Shown piece after piece: positions 20,265 through 30,038 of a stretch of DNA of 64,000 bases. The translations under genes were made by a program, and so were the position numbers. The notes below the pieces were generated by a model. It ran no database searches, was not told where the DNA came from, and saw only the letters and a list, made by a program, of their open reading frames with translations. Each line of letters starts with the position of its first letter. Positions within the stretch are counted from its first letter, which is position 1. The DNA comes from Mycobacterium gastri (GTDB lineage: Bacteria > Actinomycetota > Actinomycetes > Mycobacteriales > Mycobacteriaceae), in assembly GCF_002102175.1 (NCBI RefSeq), contig NZ_LQOX01000006.1, positions 1 through 64,000 of the forward strand, in the 5' to 3' direction.

Positions 20265-21803
20265 ATGGAACAGCAGATGCTGCTGCAACGCGAGGAGCCG
20301 CTGAGCAATTCCGGCCAGGCTCAGCACAATTCGGACACTTCAGCAAGGCGCAGGAGTAGTTCGCGGCATATTTCGCATTGGGACGCCGAAGATGTGGCGG
20401 CATGGGAAGCCGGCAACAAGGTCATCGCCCGGCGCAATCTGTTCTGGTCGGTGGTCACCGTGCATCTGGGCTACTCCGTGTGGACGCTGTGGCCGGTGCT
20501 GGTGCTGTTCATGCCGCAGAGCGTCTACGGTTTCTCCGCCGGCGACAAGTTCATGCTCGACACCGTCGCAACCTTGGTGGGGGCCTGCACGCGGCTGCCC
20601 TACTCGCTGGCCACGACGATCTTCGGCGGTCGCAACTGGGCGATTTTCTCGGTGACCGCGCTGCTGGTCCCCACCATCGGCACGTTGGTGCTGTTGACTC
20701 ATCCGGGGCTGCCATTGTGGCCGTATCTGGTGTGTGCTGCGCTGACCGGGCTGGGCGGCGGTAATTTCGCGGCGTCGATGAGCAACGCCAACGCGTTCTA
20801 CCCGCATCGGCTGAAAGGCTCGGCGCTCGGCATTGCCGGCGGCGTGGGAAATCTCGGGGTGCCCACCATCCAGCTTGTCGGACTCTTGATCATTGCCGTG
20901 TTCGGGGACGGAAAGCCGTACCTGGTGTGTGGGCTCTACGCGGTGCTGCTGGTCGGCGGGGCCATCGGAGTGACGCTGTTCATGAACAACGTCGAGCAAC
21001 ACCGGGTGAAAGCCAACCGGCTGCGCCCGATCATCTCCGCGGTCGTGTCCATTCGCGACACCTGGTTGCTGTCGCTGCTCTACCTCGGCACCTTCGGCTC
21101 GTTCATCGGGTTTTCGTTCGCGTTCGGGCAGGTGCTGCAGACCAACTTCGTGGCAGCCGGCCAAAGCACCGCGCAGGCGGCGGTGCACGCCGCCGAACTT
21201 GCATTCCTGGGACCGCTGCTGGCGGCGCTGGCCCGGGTCTACGGCGGCCGGCTGGCCGACCGGCTCGGCGGCAGCCGTCTCACCCTGGCGGTTTTTGTCG
21301 CCATGGCGCTGGTTGCCGGGCTGCTGATCGGCGCCGGCAGCCTGGAAGACCGGCACGCCGGTCCCATGCGGGGAGCCAGCATGGCCGGTTACTTCGTCTG
21401 CTTCATCGCGTTGTTCATCCTGTCCGGGTTGGGCAACGGGTCCGTGTACAAGATGATCCCGACGATCTTCGAGGCATGCAGCCGCGAGCTGCATCTCGGC
21501 TCGGATCTCAGCGAAGCCGAGCGCCGGGACTGGTCGAGGCTGATCTCCGGGGTGGCCATCGGGCTGGTGGCGTCCTTGGGCGCGTTCGGAGGCGTCGGCA
21601 TCAACCTGGCGCTGCGCGAGTCCTACGTGGCCACCGGCGCCGCGACCGACGCGTTCTGGATCTTCATGCTGTTCTACGCCGGTGCGGCAGCCCTGACCTG
21701 GAAGGTCTACGTTCGCCGGCCGGTGGGATACATTCCGGCTCTGCCGCCGGCCGCCGTCGAGCTCGTGGCGCAGCCGGCAGTCGTCGAGTTGGTCGGTCGC
21801 TGA
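20265..21803 (+). CDS. narK1: Nitrate/nitrite transporter NarK
   Basis: A 512-residue MFS nitrate/nitrite porter with about 12 membrane segments. The signature region GGGNFAASMSNANAFYPHRLKG followed by SALGIAGGVGNLGVP is typical of NarK/NasA porters. The N-terminal tail of about 60 residues is hydrophilic. I choose the ATG at 20265, preceded by TAAGGAG; a GTG at 20262 is possible. Its neighbour, the fused assimilatory nitrate reductase, suggests nitrate import for nitrogen supply rather than only respiratory exchange. The gene order after lppP matches Rv2330c-Rv2329c. Confidence 0.93.
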   Translation: MEQQMLLQREEPLSNSGQAQHNSDTSARRRSSSRHISHWDAEDVAAWEAGNKVIARRNLFWSVVTVHLGYSVWTLWPVLVLFMPQSVYGFSAGDKFMLDTVATLVGACTRLPYSLATTIFGGRNWAIFSVTALLVPTIGTLVLLTHPGLPLWPYLVCAALTGLGGGNFAASMSNANAFYPHRLKGSALGIAGGVGNLGVPTIQLVGLLIIAVFGDGKPYLVCGLYAVLLVGGAIGVTLFMNNVEQHRVKANRLRPIISAVVSIRDTWLLSLLYLGTFGSFIGFSFAFGQVLQTNFVAAGQSTAQAAVHAAELAFLGPLLAALARVYGGRLADRLGGSRLTLAVFVAMALVAGLLIGAGSLEDRHAGPMRGASMAGYFVCFIALFILSGLGNGSVYKMIPTIFEACSRELHLGSDLSEAERRDWSRLISGVAIGLVASLGAFGGVGINLALRESYVATGAATDAFWIFMLFYAGAAALTWKVYVRRPVGYIPALPPAAVELVAQPAVVELVGR

Positions 21804-21805
21804 GC

Positions 21806-23434
21806 TCAGTCGGGCAGGTTCTCCGGATGCAACATCTCGGCGTAGCGCAACGGTTCGGGGATCCCGAAGCCGTCCACCACGTCTTTGCGTGGGGGCGTAG
21901 CACCCGGCACCGGTCGTTGATGCCGCGGGTAACCGCCTTGGCTCGTTCCGTCGACAGGAACCGGTGCTCGATGTAGCAGGCCTTGTCGTCCTCGATCACC
22001 GACAAGGCGTACAAGTCGCACACCGCCTCAAGCACTTCGCGGGCCTCGCGGTCCGGGCACGATTCGATCCCGGCGACGAACGCCTCCAGTACCACCCGGT
22101 CGATGTGCGACTGCGCGGCGTGCAGCACGTGATCCTGGACCGCGTTGAAGGCGTCGAACGCCGACATCTGGTTGGATTTGCTCTGCAGCCGGCGCGCGAC
22201 GGAGGACAGCAGATACTCCTCGCGGTCCTCGAACATCTTGACCTGGGGGCCGCGGTTGAACAGGCTGCCCTCCTCGGCCATGTAACCGGCCCCGCCGCAG
22301 GCCTCCCGGGCCTCCTGGATGGCGCGGCTGGTGTGCCAGGTATTGGCGGCCTTCAGCCCGGCGGCCCGGGCTTCCAGCTCACGCAGCTCCTCGGCGTCCG
22401 GGTCGTCTGCCGTTTGCAGGTCATGGCACCTCGACACCAGCTCGTTCTGGGCGAATTGCAGCGCATACGACCGCGCGATCAGCGGGAACAACCGCCGCTG
22501 GTGGACCAGGTAGTCGATGATCAGAACTTCGCTGTCGTCGTCGTCGGGTGCGCTGAATTGCCTGCGCTGCAACGCATATCGGGTGGCACTGTCCAGCGCG
22601 ACGCGGGCGGCCGCTGCCGCGCCGCCGCCGACCGTCACCCGGCCGCGGATCAGCGTGTCGATCATGGTGAAGAAGCGGCGGCTGGCGTTTTCGATCGGCG
22701 AGCTGTAGGTGCCGTCGGGCGCGACGTCGCCGTACCTGTTGAGCAGATTCACCCGCGGAATACGGACGTGGTCGAACATGATGCGGCCGTTGTCGGCGCC
22801 GGGCAAGCCACCTTTGTAGAGGCAGTCCGACGTCGTCACACCCGGCAGGTCGTTGCCGTCGTCGTCGCGGATCGGGACCAGGAAGCAGTGCACCCCGTGG
22901 TTGGCCCGCCCGCCGTTTCCGGTGGTGATCAGTTGCGCGAAAACCGCTGCCAGGCAGGCGGTTTCGGCCACCCCACCGATGTAAGTCCTTGCGCGCCGTC
23001 GGGGTGGGGGAGTCGATGACGAACTCTTCGGTCTCGGCGTCGTAGGTGGCAGTGGTCTCCAGCGACTGCACGTCGCTGCCGTGCCCGGTCTCGGTCATCG
23101 CGAAGCAGCCGCGGATGTCGAGGTTGATGACCTCGTGATGGCGCTGGGTGCCCAGGTTCTCGACGGCACCGCCGAACAGGCCCCACCGCACTCCGGCCTT
23201 GACCATCAGGGACAGATCCGACATGGCCAGCATCTCGATCATCGTGATCGCCGCGCCCACGTTGCCGGTGCCGCCATGTTCCTTGCGGAAGCTGTCTTCG
23301 GCGGCGCCCGCGGCGGCCAAAAACTGCATCTGCTCGGCCACCTTGGCGCGGGCGATGACGGTGTTGGGTGTGTAGTGCGGGCGGAAGATCTCCAGGTTCA
23401 GCCGCCATACCCGAACCGTAACCTCGTCAACCAC
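21806..23434 (-). pseudogene. Acyl-CoA dehydrogenase/oxidase family, two frameshifts
   Basis: Reading leftward, the protein begins near a GTG at 23434 (VVDEVTVRVW), continues through GHGSDVQSLETTATYD (a flavin/substrate motif of the family) and breaks near 22984. There an extra T in AAGGACTTAC moves the reading frame; the next frame resumes at GGVAETACLAAVF. It runs through REACGGAGYMAEEG and breaks again near 21895, where one G is missing before GACGTGG, resuming as DVVDGFGIPEPLRYAEML to the stop at 21806. Each break is a single-base indel, so assembly error is possible. The intact protein would be about 540 residues, in the acyl-CoA oxidase-like family that acts in fatty-acid beta-oxidation. 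The N-terminus may be short. Confidence 0.75.
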
Positions 23435-23540
23435 GGTGTCGGCAAGAGACGGTATCGGCGTCCGAATACGGAAGGCACATATGTCGTTTCGCCCCGGTGG
23501 GTTTAGATAGCGCGATGGCGAATCCTGAAGCCGGGTCACA

Positions 23541-23873
23541 ACCAGGCGACTCGGGTCGATCCGGCGAACCGGCCTGGTGCGTGAGATCGGTGTCGATCCG
23601 GCCGCCAAGCCGTCGGCGCGGGTGGCAGCCGGGTCGTCGTTCGCGATGTTCGCCATTGGTGCGCTGCTGCCGCTGATCCCCTACCTGCTCGGCTTCGGGT
23701 CGTTGGCCGCCGGGCTGGCGTGCGGCGGGGCCGGGCTGTTGGTCGCCGGCGGCCTGACCGCCCGGTTCACCAGCAAAGCGGTGTGGTGGGCGGCGTCGCG
23801 GCAACTGCTCTTCGGCGCCGCCGCCGTGGCGGCCACCTATCTGGTGGGATTGCTGATCGCGGCCGTGCTGTGA
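23541..23873 (+). pseudogene. VIT1/CCC1-family transporter, C-terminal fragment
   Basis: An open frame encodes REIGVDPAAKPSARVAAGSSF followed by three hydrophobic helices (FAIGALLPLIPYLLGF; GLACGGAGLLVAGGLTARF; LLFGAAAVAATYLVGLL). This is the typical C-terminal half of VIT1/CCC1 iron/manganese transporters. The N-terminal helices are missing and there is an in-frame stop shortly upstream, so the fragment is probably non-functional. It lies head-to-head against the eroded acyl-CoA dehydrogenase gene, which suggests a deletion that removed the material between them. A start at the GTG 23577 would give a 98-residue peptide. Confidence 0.6.
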
Positions 23874-23886
23874 GCGGCCCGCGACG

Positions 23887-26340
23887 TCACGATCGGGTAC
23901 GCAGGGTGCGACCGGGCGGACGCAGCCGGAACAACACGAAACCGGCCCACAACGCGCCAAAGATGACCAGCATGGCCATGTCGAAGGCCCACCAGCCGGT
24001 GTAGTGTGTCCACACCCCGTTATGGGCCGCCAGCGGGTCGACCCGGCGCAGATCAACGGTGGAGGCGGCCGCGGCGAAGCCCCAGTGGGCCGGAATCAGC
24101 CAGGAGATCTGGTCGAACCCCCAGGTGCCCACCAGCGGCAGCATCCCCCCGCCGAAAAGCGCGGACGCCAGGATCACCGGCACCGCCAGCGGCAGAACCT
24201 CCCGTTGCGACCTGCCCAGCGTCGACAGCGCCAGACCGATGATCGCCGAGACGACCGCCGTGGCCGCCACGCTCAGGTAGAGCTCCACAGCGGTATTGCG
24301 CAACAGGACCGCATCGTGGACGGGCGGACCTTTGACGGCGACGACGATGGCGGTGAGGATGGCCGCCTGGATCGCCGCGACCAGGCCGAACACCGTGATC
24401 TTGGCGACCAGATAGGCCGGCGTCGACAACCCGACAGATTGCTCGCGCCGCAAGATCCGGCGCTCGCCGACCAGATCACCAACCGTCAGCAGGGTGCCCA
24501 TCAGCACTGCGGCGAGGTTCAGCGCGGCCAGGATCTCGGTGGCCTCGTGCGGGTTGGGCGCCGACCGGCCGGGGCGGTCGAAGCCGGAATCTCCGGGAAT
24601 CAGCAGCGTCAGGCCGCCCAACACAAACGGCAGCAGCAACAGGCAGACGAAGGACACCCTCCGGGTGACGAACAGGCGGACCTGGCGACGAATCGCCAAC
24701 CAGAGCTGCTGGTCGGCAGTGAGTTTGGCGGGCGGCCGCCCGGGGGCTGCCACCGCGGGCGGCACCGGCGGTAGTGAACCAGATGCCTGCTGCCGGTTCA
24801 GGAACGCCTGATGCGCGCCGCCGGGATCGGCACGGACCTGTGCGAAAACCTCGGACCAGTCGGTAGTGCCCATCGCCGGTTCCAGCTGCACCGGCGGCTC
24901 GGCAAAGGCCAAGGTGCCGGCCGGGGTGAGCAGCAACACCTGGTCGCACATGTTCAGGTGAGCAAGCGACTTGGTCGCCACCACGACGACGCAGCCGAGG
25001 TCGGCCTGCCGGCGCAGGATCGCCATGACGTGGTTTTCCTGCGGCGGATCGAGACCGGCGCTCGGTTCGTCGACCACCAGCAGCGAGGGCCTGGAGACGA
25101 GTTCCGTCGCCATCGACGCGCACCGGCGCACCTCGGGCGTAAGTTTGGCCACCCGGGTGTTGCGATGCGGCGTCAGTTCGAGTTCGTCGAGAACATGGTC
25201 CACCACCCGGCCGCGGGTCTCGGGAGTGGTATCGGGCGGCAGCCGCAACTCTGCGGCATAACCCAGGGCCCGTTCGACGGTGAGGCAGCCGGGAACAGCC
25301 TCCCCGCGCGGCACCACCCCGATGCGTGATCTCACCCATTCCGGCTCGGCCTGCACGTCGTGGCCGTCCACGGTCAGCACTCCGGAACCGAGCGGTCGAA
25401 GGCCCGTAAGCAACTCGATCAGGGCGGTGTTGCGGTTTTCCGACGGCCCGATGACCGAGATCAACGAACCCGGGCGTGCGGTGAACGAGATGTCAGAGAG
25501 CAGTTCGCGCCCGTCGACGGTCAGTCCGATTCGATATGCCGCCACGCCGACAGTGCGCGCACCGGGTTTCAGCGGCAGCCGGCTGGTCGCCGGACCCTCC
25601 TCCGCCGGGCCGGCGTCGGGTCGAGCCGTGAGCAGCTTTCGGGTGGCGTCGGTCATGCGCTCGACCAGGCCACGTCCCTTGGGCTGCTCACCGGCCGGCG
25701 CGGGCTGGTCAGCCGGTGGCGGGTGCCCGGTCTCCGGCGCGGGCGACGTTCCCTGTGGTGTCAATCGGATGGGCTGGGTAGTCCTGCCGAATGTCGGGGC
25801 TGCGGGGATTCGCTGAGTCGCCGACTCCGCGACGATGTGCTGCGCTACCGGCTGGGCGGGTTCTGGATGGGTGATCGACTTGGCCGGCATCCGCTGCGTG
25901 GGTTGCTCGGTCGGTTTCACAGGTTTGCGCCACTGACCGGTAGGCGGCGGGGTCGGCCGATGCGGCTGCGGCGGACCCGCCGATGCCGTCGGCGCTCCCG
26001 CGGGCACGGCGAGCTGGAAGGTAAGCCGGGGCCCCGTGCGGGGATCACCGACCGCGATCGTCTGGCCGTCGCGGATGTCGACCGTCGACAGCCGGGTGCC
26101 GTCGACGAAAATGCCGTTGCCGCGGCCGTCCATGGCCACCCAATGGGTGCCGAGGAACCGCAGCACCACATCCGGGGCGGGCCGGTCAACGGGACCGGGG
26201 TGGTCCAGGCGGATGTCGCAGTGCTTGCCGGGCCCCACCAGCACGTCCCGGCCCGGGGCAAAGACGTACCGCATCGATCCGAACCAGACGGTCAATGGCG
26301 GGGCGTTCGATATCAAGATGCGGCCGCCACCTTTCGTCAC
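23887..26340 (-). CDS. FHA/ABC-2 exporter paralogue (Rv1747-like) with eroded FHA and ATPase motifs
   Basis: An 817-residue protein, uninterrupted. Residues about 12-105 align with an FHA fold, but the phosphothreonine-binding Gly-Arg, Ser-Arg and His are not there (VGPGKHCDIRLDHPGPVDRP). A Pro-rich linker follows, then an ABC domain at about 270-500. The Walker A reads GPSENRNTAL instead of GPSGxGKST (about residue 298), the signature region reads LTPEVRRCASM instead of LSGGQ, and the switch His is Lys (VVATKSLAHL). Walker B is kept (LLVVDEPSAGLDP). The C-terminal ABC-2 permease with six helices looks intact. It resembles Rv1747 but has one FHA domain. It probably cannot hydrolyse ATP alone; it may be a regulatory or heteromeric subunit. 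Confidence 0.85.
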   Translation of the reverse strand: MTKGGGRILISNAPPLTVWFGSMRYVFAPGRDVLVGPGKHCDIRLDHPGPVDRPAPDVVLRFLGTHWVAMDGRGNGIFVDGTRLSTVDIRDGQTIAVGDPRTGPRLTFQLAVPAGAPTASAGPPQPHRPTPPPTGQWRKPVKPTEQPTQRMPAKSITHPEPAQPVAQHIVAESATQRIPAAPTFGRTTQPIRLTPQGTSPAPETGHPPPADQPAPAGEQPKGRGLVERMTDATRKLLTARPDAGPAEEGPATSRLPLKPGARTVGVAAYRIGLTVDGRELLSDISFTARPGSLISVIGPSENRNTALIELLTGLRPLGSGVLTVDGHDVQAEPEWVRSRIGVVPRGEAVPGCLTVERALGYAAELRLPPDTTPETRGRVVDHVLDELELTPHRNTRVAKLTPEVRRCASMATELVSRPSLLVVDEPSAGLDPPQENHVMAILRRQADLGCVVVVATKSLAHLNMCDQVLLLTPAGTLAFAEPPVQLEPAMGTTDWSEVFAQVRADPGGAHQAFLNRQQASGSLPPVPPAVAAPGRPPAKLTADQQLWLAIRRQVRLFVTRRVSFVCLLLLPFVLGGLTLLIPGDSGFDRPGRSAPNPHEATEILAALNLAAVLMGTLLTVGDLVGERRILRREQSVGLSTPAYLVAKITVFGLVAAIQAAILTAIVVAVKGPPVHDAVLLRNTAVELYLSVAATAVVSAIIGLALSTLGRSQREVLPLAVPVILASALFGGGMLPLVGTWGFDQISWLIPAHWGFAAAASTVDLRRVDPLAAHNGVWTHYTGWWAFDMAMLVIFGALWAGFVLFRLRPPGRTLRTRS

Positions 26341-26422
26341 CGAATGTCGTCACCGCAGCGACGACCGATATTGACTGAGTACCCGGCGGGCGGGTCTATC
26401 TATCCAGGATGCACCGCAGCGG

Positions 26423-26908
26423 TCACAAGGTGTTGCGGCCCGGGGTGGCCGCCGCGTTGTCGAGCAGCCGGCGCAGCACCTCGACGGCCTCAGCCAACAC
26501 CTGCCGGTCCGCCGGCCCCAGTCGGGCCAGTTGCGGTTCGATCGCGGCAGCACGGTCGGCCCGCACGGCGGCCAGCGTGCGCTGCCCGTCCGGCGTGATG
26601 CGAATGCGGACCGCGCGGGCGTCGCCGGGGTCGACGGTCCGGGTCACCAGCCCGGCCTCTTCGAGGCGTCGCACCTGGGTGGTCATCGTCGGCTGGGAAC
26701 AATGATCGACCGCGGCCAGGTCGCCGATGCGGGCTTCGCCCTTGGCTTCGATGGTTGCCAGCAGCCGGGCCTGCGCCGACGGCAGCGGCATCTGGATCCG
26801 TTGGGTCGCCAGCCGGTTGAGTCGCGCGACCACGCCCAGCAAATCGGCGCCGAGGCCCTGATGGGGCACCGCGGTTCCGGCGTGGTCGGTGGCGGCGGAT
26901 GAACTCAT
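26423..26908 (-). CDS. MarR-family transcriptional regulator (Rv2327-like)
   Basis: A 161-residue winged-helix regulator. The recognition region is [20 protein letters not shown] and [21 protein letters not shown], with the wing basic residues; the terminal helices mediate dimerisation. I use the ATG at 26908 ([11 protein letters not shown]), which gives MarR length; the frame upstream to 27178 is an artefact. It is divergent from the ECF transporter genes, and a palindrome at 26922-26936 lies between them. It probably represses itself and the transporter. The ligand is unknown. Confidence 0.9.
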   Translation of the reverse strand: MSSSAATDHAGTAVPHQGLGADLLGVVARLNRLATQRIQMPLPSAQARLLATIEAKGEARIGDLAAVDHCSQPTMTTQVRRLEEAGLVTRTVDPGDARAVRIRITPDGQRTLAAVRADRAAAIEPQLARLGPADRQVLAEAVEVLRRLLDNAAATPGRNTL

Positions 26909-26921
26909 GGTCCCATCGTTG

Positions 26922-26936
26922 CATAGCTTTGCTATG
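26922..26936. promoter_or_regulatory. Probable MarR operator
   Basis: The perfect inverted repeat CATAGCTTTGCTATG lies 14 bp upstream of the MarR ATG and about 90 bp upstream of the divergent transporter. Size and AT content fit a MarR dimer site. Binding is inferred from position and symmetry. Confidence 0.65.
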
Positions 26937-27024
26937 TGAGACCAATCGTGGGCGCTGGCAAGCCAATCCGGCGGACGGCTGTGTGCTGCCGCCGCATGCG
27001 GCTTCACCTGGCAGAATCGGTGAG

Positions 27025-29088
27025 GTGACTGTGCCGGCCCCCGTTGCTTCGCGACTTCCGCGACATCGACACGGGCCGCTGCAACCGGTGGAACTGGCCC
27101 AGGCGTCGGTGATGGCCGCGCTATGCGCGGTGACCGCGATCGTCTCGGTCGTCGTTCCGTTCGCCGCGGGACTGGCACTGCTGGGCACCGTGCCCACCGG
27201 GCTGCTGGCCTACCGCTTCCGGCTGCGCGTGCTGATTGCCGCGACGGTGGCCGCCGGGGTGATCGCCTTCCTGATCGCGGGAATGGGCGGCTTCATGGGA
27301 GTGGTCCACAGCGCCTACATCGGTGGCTTGACCGGAATCGTCAAACGCCGGGGCCGGGGCACGCCGACGGTCATTGTGTCGTCGCTGATCGCCGGGTTGG
27401 CCTTCGGCGCGGCGATGGTCGGAATGCTGGCGGCTCTGACCCGGCTGCGGCACCTGATTTTCGACGTGATGACCGCAAACGTGGAGGGCCTTGCGTCCTT
27501 TATGAGCCGGATCCATCTGCAGGGCGCTGCCGCCGACCTGAAGCGATACTTCGCCGACGGTCTGCAGTACTGGCCGTGGGTGCTGCTGGGCTACTTCACG
27601 TTCGGGATCGTGATCGTGTCGCTGATCGGTTGGTGGGCACTGTCGCGGCTGCTGGAGCGGATGCGCGGCATTCCCGATGTGCACAAGCTGGACGCTCCGG
27701 CCGGTGATTCAACGGATCCGATAGGGCCGGTTCCGGTGCGATTGGACCAGGTGCGCTTCCGATATCCCGGTGCCGCCCAAGACGCGTTGCGTGAGGTCAG
27801 CCTGGCTGTGCGGGTCGGTGAACACGTGGCGATCACCGGCGCCAACGGCTCCGGCAAGACCACGCTGATGCTGGTACTGGCGGGCCGGCAGCCGACGTCG
27901 GGCACGGTGGAGCGTCCGGGCGCGGTGGGTCTGGGCAAGCTGCGCGGCACGGCGGTGGTTTTGCAGCACCCGGAAAGCCAGGTGCTGGGCACCCGGGTCG
28001 CCGACGACGTGGTGTGGGGCCTGCCTCCGGGCACCAGGATCGACGTCGCCAAGTTGCTCACCGAAGTGGGTCTGGACGGGCTGGCCGAACGTGACACCGG
28101 CAGCCTGTCCGGTGGTGAGTTGCAGCGGCTAGCGCTGGCGGCGGCGTTGGCCAGAGAACCGGCGCTGCTGATCGCCGACGAGGTCACCACGATGGTGGAC
28201 CAGCAAGGCCGCGATGCGCTGCTGGGCGTGTTGTCCGGCCTGACGAAACGTCACCGCACTGCGCTGGTGCACATCACGCACTACAACAACGAGGCCGATT
28301 CGGCCGACCGCACGATCAACCTCAGCGACTCTCCCGACAACGCCGACATGGTCGAGACGGCAGATGTTCCGGCGCCCGCCGTTGCGGTGGGTGACCTGGG
28401 GCACAAACCGGCCCTCGAACTGATCGGCGTCGGACACGAATACGCCAGGGGCACACCGTGGGCCAAGACCGCGTTACGGGACATCAGCTTCGTGGTGGAA
28501 CAGGGCGACGGGGTGCTGATCCACGGCGGCAACGGCTCGGGCAAGTCCACGCTGGCGTGGATCATGGCCGGGCTGACGGTTCCCACCGCCGGGGTTTGCC
28601 TGCTCGATGGCAGGCCCACCCACGAGCAGGTCGGTGCGGTTGCGTTGTCATTCCAAGCGGCCCGGCTGCAGCTGATGCGCAGCCGGGTGGACCTGGAAGT
28701 CGCCTCTGCGGCCGGCTTTTCGCCCCGCGATCACGACCGGGTGGCCGCGGCGCTGCGTGTCGTCGGGCTGGATCGCACGCTGGCCGGGCGCAGCATCGAT
28801 CAGCTCAGCGGTGGTCAGATGCGCCGGGTGGTGCTGGCCGGGTTGCTGGCATGTTCACCGCGGGCGTTGATTCTCGATGAGCCGCTGGCGGGTTTGGATG
28901 CCGCCAGCCAACGCGGTTTGCTGCGGCTGCTGGAAGACCTGCGCCGCGAGCAGGGTCTGACGGTGGTGGTCATTTCTCATGATTTCGCCGGTATGGAAGA
29001 GCTTTGCCCGCGGACCCTGGATCTGCGCAACGGCGCCATGCAACCGGCCTCGACGAGCGCCGCGGGCGGGACGGGGAGCATGTCATGA
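27025..29088 (+). CDS. ECF-type transporter: substrate/membrane domain fused to two ATPases (Rv2326c-like)
   Basis: A 687-residue protein. The N-terminal 220 residues hold about six membrane helices ([55 protein letters not shown]) and look like an ECF substrate-binding S component. Two ABC domains follow: Walker [10 protein letters not shown] (about 271) with LSGGE and LLIADE, and GGNGSGKST (about 500) with LSGGQ and [11 protein letters not shown]. The GTG at 27025 gives the length of Rv2326c. The separate T component begins in the overlapping stop codon. The substrate is probably a vitamin, metal or precursor but cannot be told from sequence; cobalt annotations rest on the ATPase only. Confidence 0.9.
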   Translation: MTVPAPVASRLPRHRHGPLQPVELAQASVMAALCAVTAIVSVVVPFAAGLALLGTVPTGLLAYRFRLRVLIAATVAAGVIAFLIAGMGGFMGVVHSAYIGGLTGIVKRRGRGTPTVIVSSLIAGLAFGAAMVGMLAALTRLRHLIFDVMTANVEGLASFMSRIHLQGAAADLKRYFADGLQYWPWVLLGYFTFGIVIVSLIGWWALSRLLERMRGIPDVHKLDAPAGDSTDPIGPVPVRLDQVRFRYPGAAQDALREVSLAVRVGEHVAITGANGSGKTTLMLVLAGRQPTSGTVERPGAVGLGKLRGTAVVLQHPESQVLGTRVADDVVWGLPPGTRIDVAKLLTEVGLDGLAERDTGSLSGGELQRLALAAALAREPALLIADEVTTMVDQQGRDALLGVLSGLTKRHRTALVHITHYNNEADSADRTINLSDSPDNADMVETADVPAPAVAVGDLGHKPALELIGVGHEYARGTPWAKTALRDISFVVEQGDGVLIHGGNGSGKSTLAWIMAGLTVPTAGVCLLDGRPTHEQVGAVALSFQAARLQLMRSRVDLEVASAAGFSPRDHDRVAAALRVVGLDRTLAGRSIDQLSGGQMRRVVLAGLLACSPRALILDEPLAGLDAASQRGLLRLLEDLRREQGLTVVVISHDFAGMEELCPRTLDLRNGAMQPASTSAAGGTGSMS

Positions 29089-29945
29089 CGCTGTCGGCAG
29101 CCGGCGCCTCCGACGCGGCAGGAGGCAGCACCCGGCACCCCACCCGACCGGTTGTCCTGCTGGTTCCGGTACCGGGCAGCTCGGTCATCCACGACTTGTG
29201 GGCTGGCACGAAACTGCTGGTGGTCTTCGGCATTTCGGTGCTGCTGACGTTCTATCCGGGCTGGGTGACGATCGGGCTGATGGCGGCGCTGGTGCTCACG
29301 GCGGCCAGGCTCGCACACATCCCGCGCGGTGCGGTGCCGTCGGTACCCCGCTGGTTATGGGTGGTTCTGGCCATCGGCGGCATCACGGCTGCGCTGGCCG
29401 GCGGCACCCCGTCGATCACGATGGCCGGAGTCGAGCTCGAACTGGGTGGAGCGTTGAACTTCCTGCGGATCACCGCGCTGTCGATCGTGCTACTCGCATT
29501 GGGTGCGATGGTTTCCTGGACCACCAACGTCGCCGAAATCGGGCCTGCGCTGGCGACTTTGGGCCGGCCGCTGCGGCTGCTGCGGATCCCGGTCGACGAG
29601 TGGGCGGTCACCCTGGCGCTCGCGCTTCGCGCTTTCCCGATGCTGATCGACGAATTCCAGGTGCTCTACGCGGCCCGCCGGCTGCGGCCCCGACGGATAC
29701 CGCGCAGCCGCAAGGCCCGGCGGCAGCGGCGCACTACCGAAGTGATCGACCTACTTGCGGCTGCCATCACCGTGACGTTGCGGCGAGCAGACGAGATGGG
29801 CGATGCCATCACCGCCCGCGGCGGCACCGGCCAGCTGTCGGCGTACCCGGCGCGACCCAAACTCACCGACTGGGCGGCCCTGACGATCACCGCCGTGACC
29901 GGCGGCGCCGCAGTGGCGATCGAGACGCTGTTGCGGGTCACCTAA
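29085..29945 (+). CDS. ECF transporter T component, CbiQ/EcfT-like (Rv2325c-like)
   Basis: A 286-residue membrane protein with about five helices ([52 protein letters not shown]). The EcfT coupling helices carry the conserved [10 protein letters not shown] and ARR/RRAD motifs ([27 protein letters not shown]). The start ATG at 29085 overlaps the stop of the ATPase gene (ATGA). Together the two genes make a complete ECF transporter. The C-terminus is a hydrophobic helix. Confidence 0.9.
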   Translation: MTLSAAGASDAAGGSTRHPTRPVVLLVPVPGSSVIHDLWAGTKLLVVFGISVLLTFYPGWVTIGLMAALVLTAARLAHIPRGAVPSVPRWLWVVLAIGGITAALAGGTPSITMAGVELELGGALNFLRITALSIVLLALGAMVSWTTNVAEIGPALATLGRPLRLLRIPVDEWAVTLALALRAFPMLIDEFQVLYAARRLRPRRIPRSRKARRQRRTTEVIDLLAAAITVTLRRADEMGDAITARGGTGQLSAYPARPKLTDWAALTITAVTGGAAVAIETLLRVT

Positions 29946-30038
29946 GCGGTGGTTCGATGCCGAGCCCATTCAGCGGTTCGCTGCCGGTTTGCGGCAAGCC
30001 GGGTTGATAATCAGCCTGGTCCAGTACCAGGAGGGCAC

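Noticed and set aside
21664..22971. Intact 435-residue acyl-CoA dehydrogenase
   Set aside because: Homologous sequence continues in other frames on both sides, so this frame is only the middle part of a broken gene.
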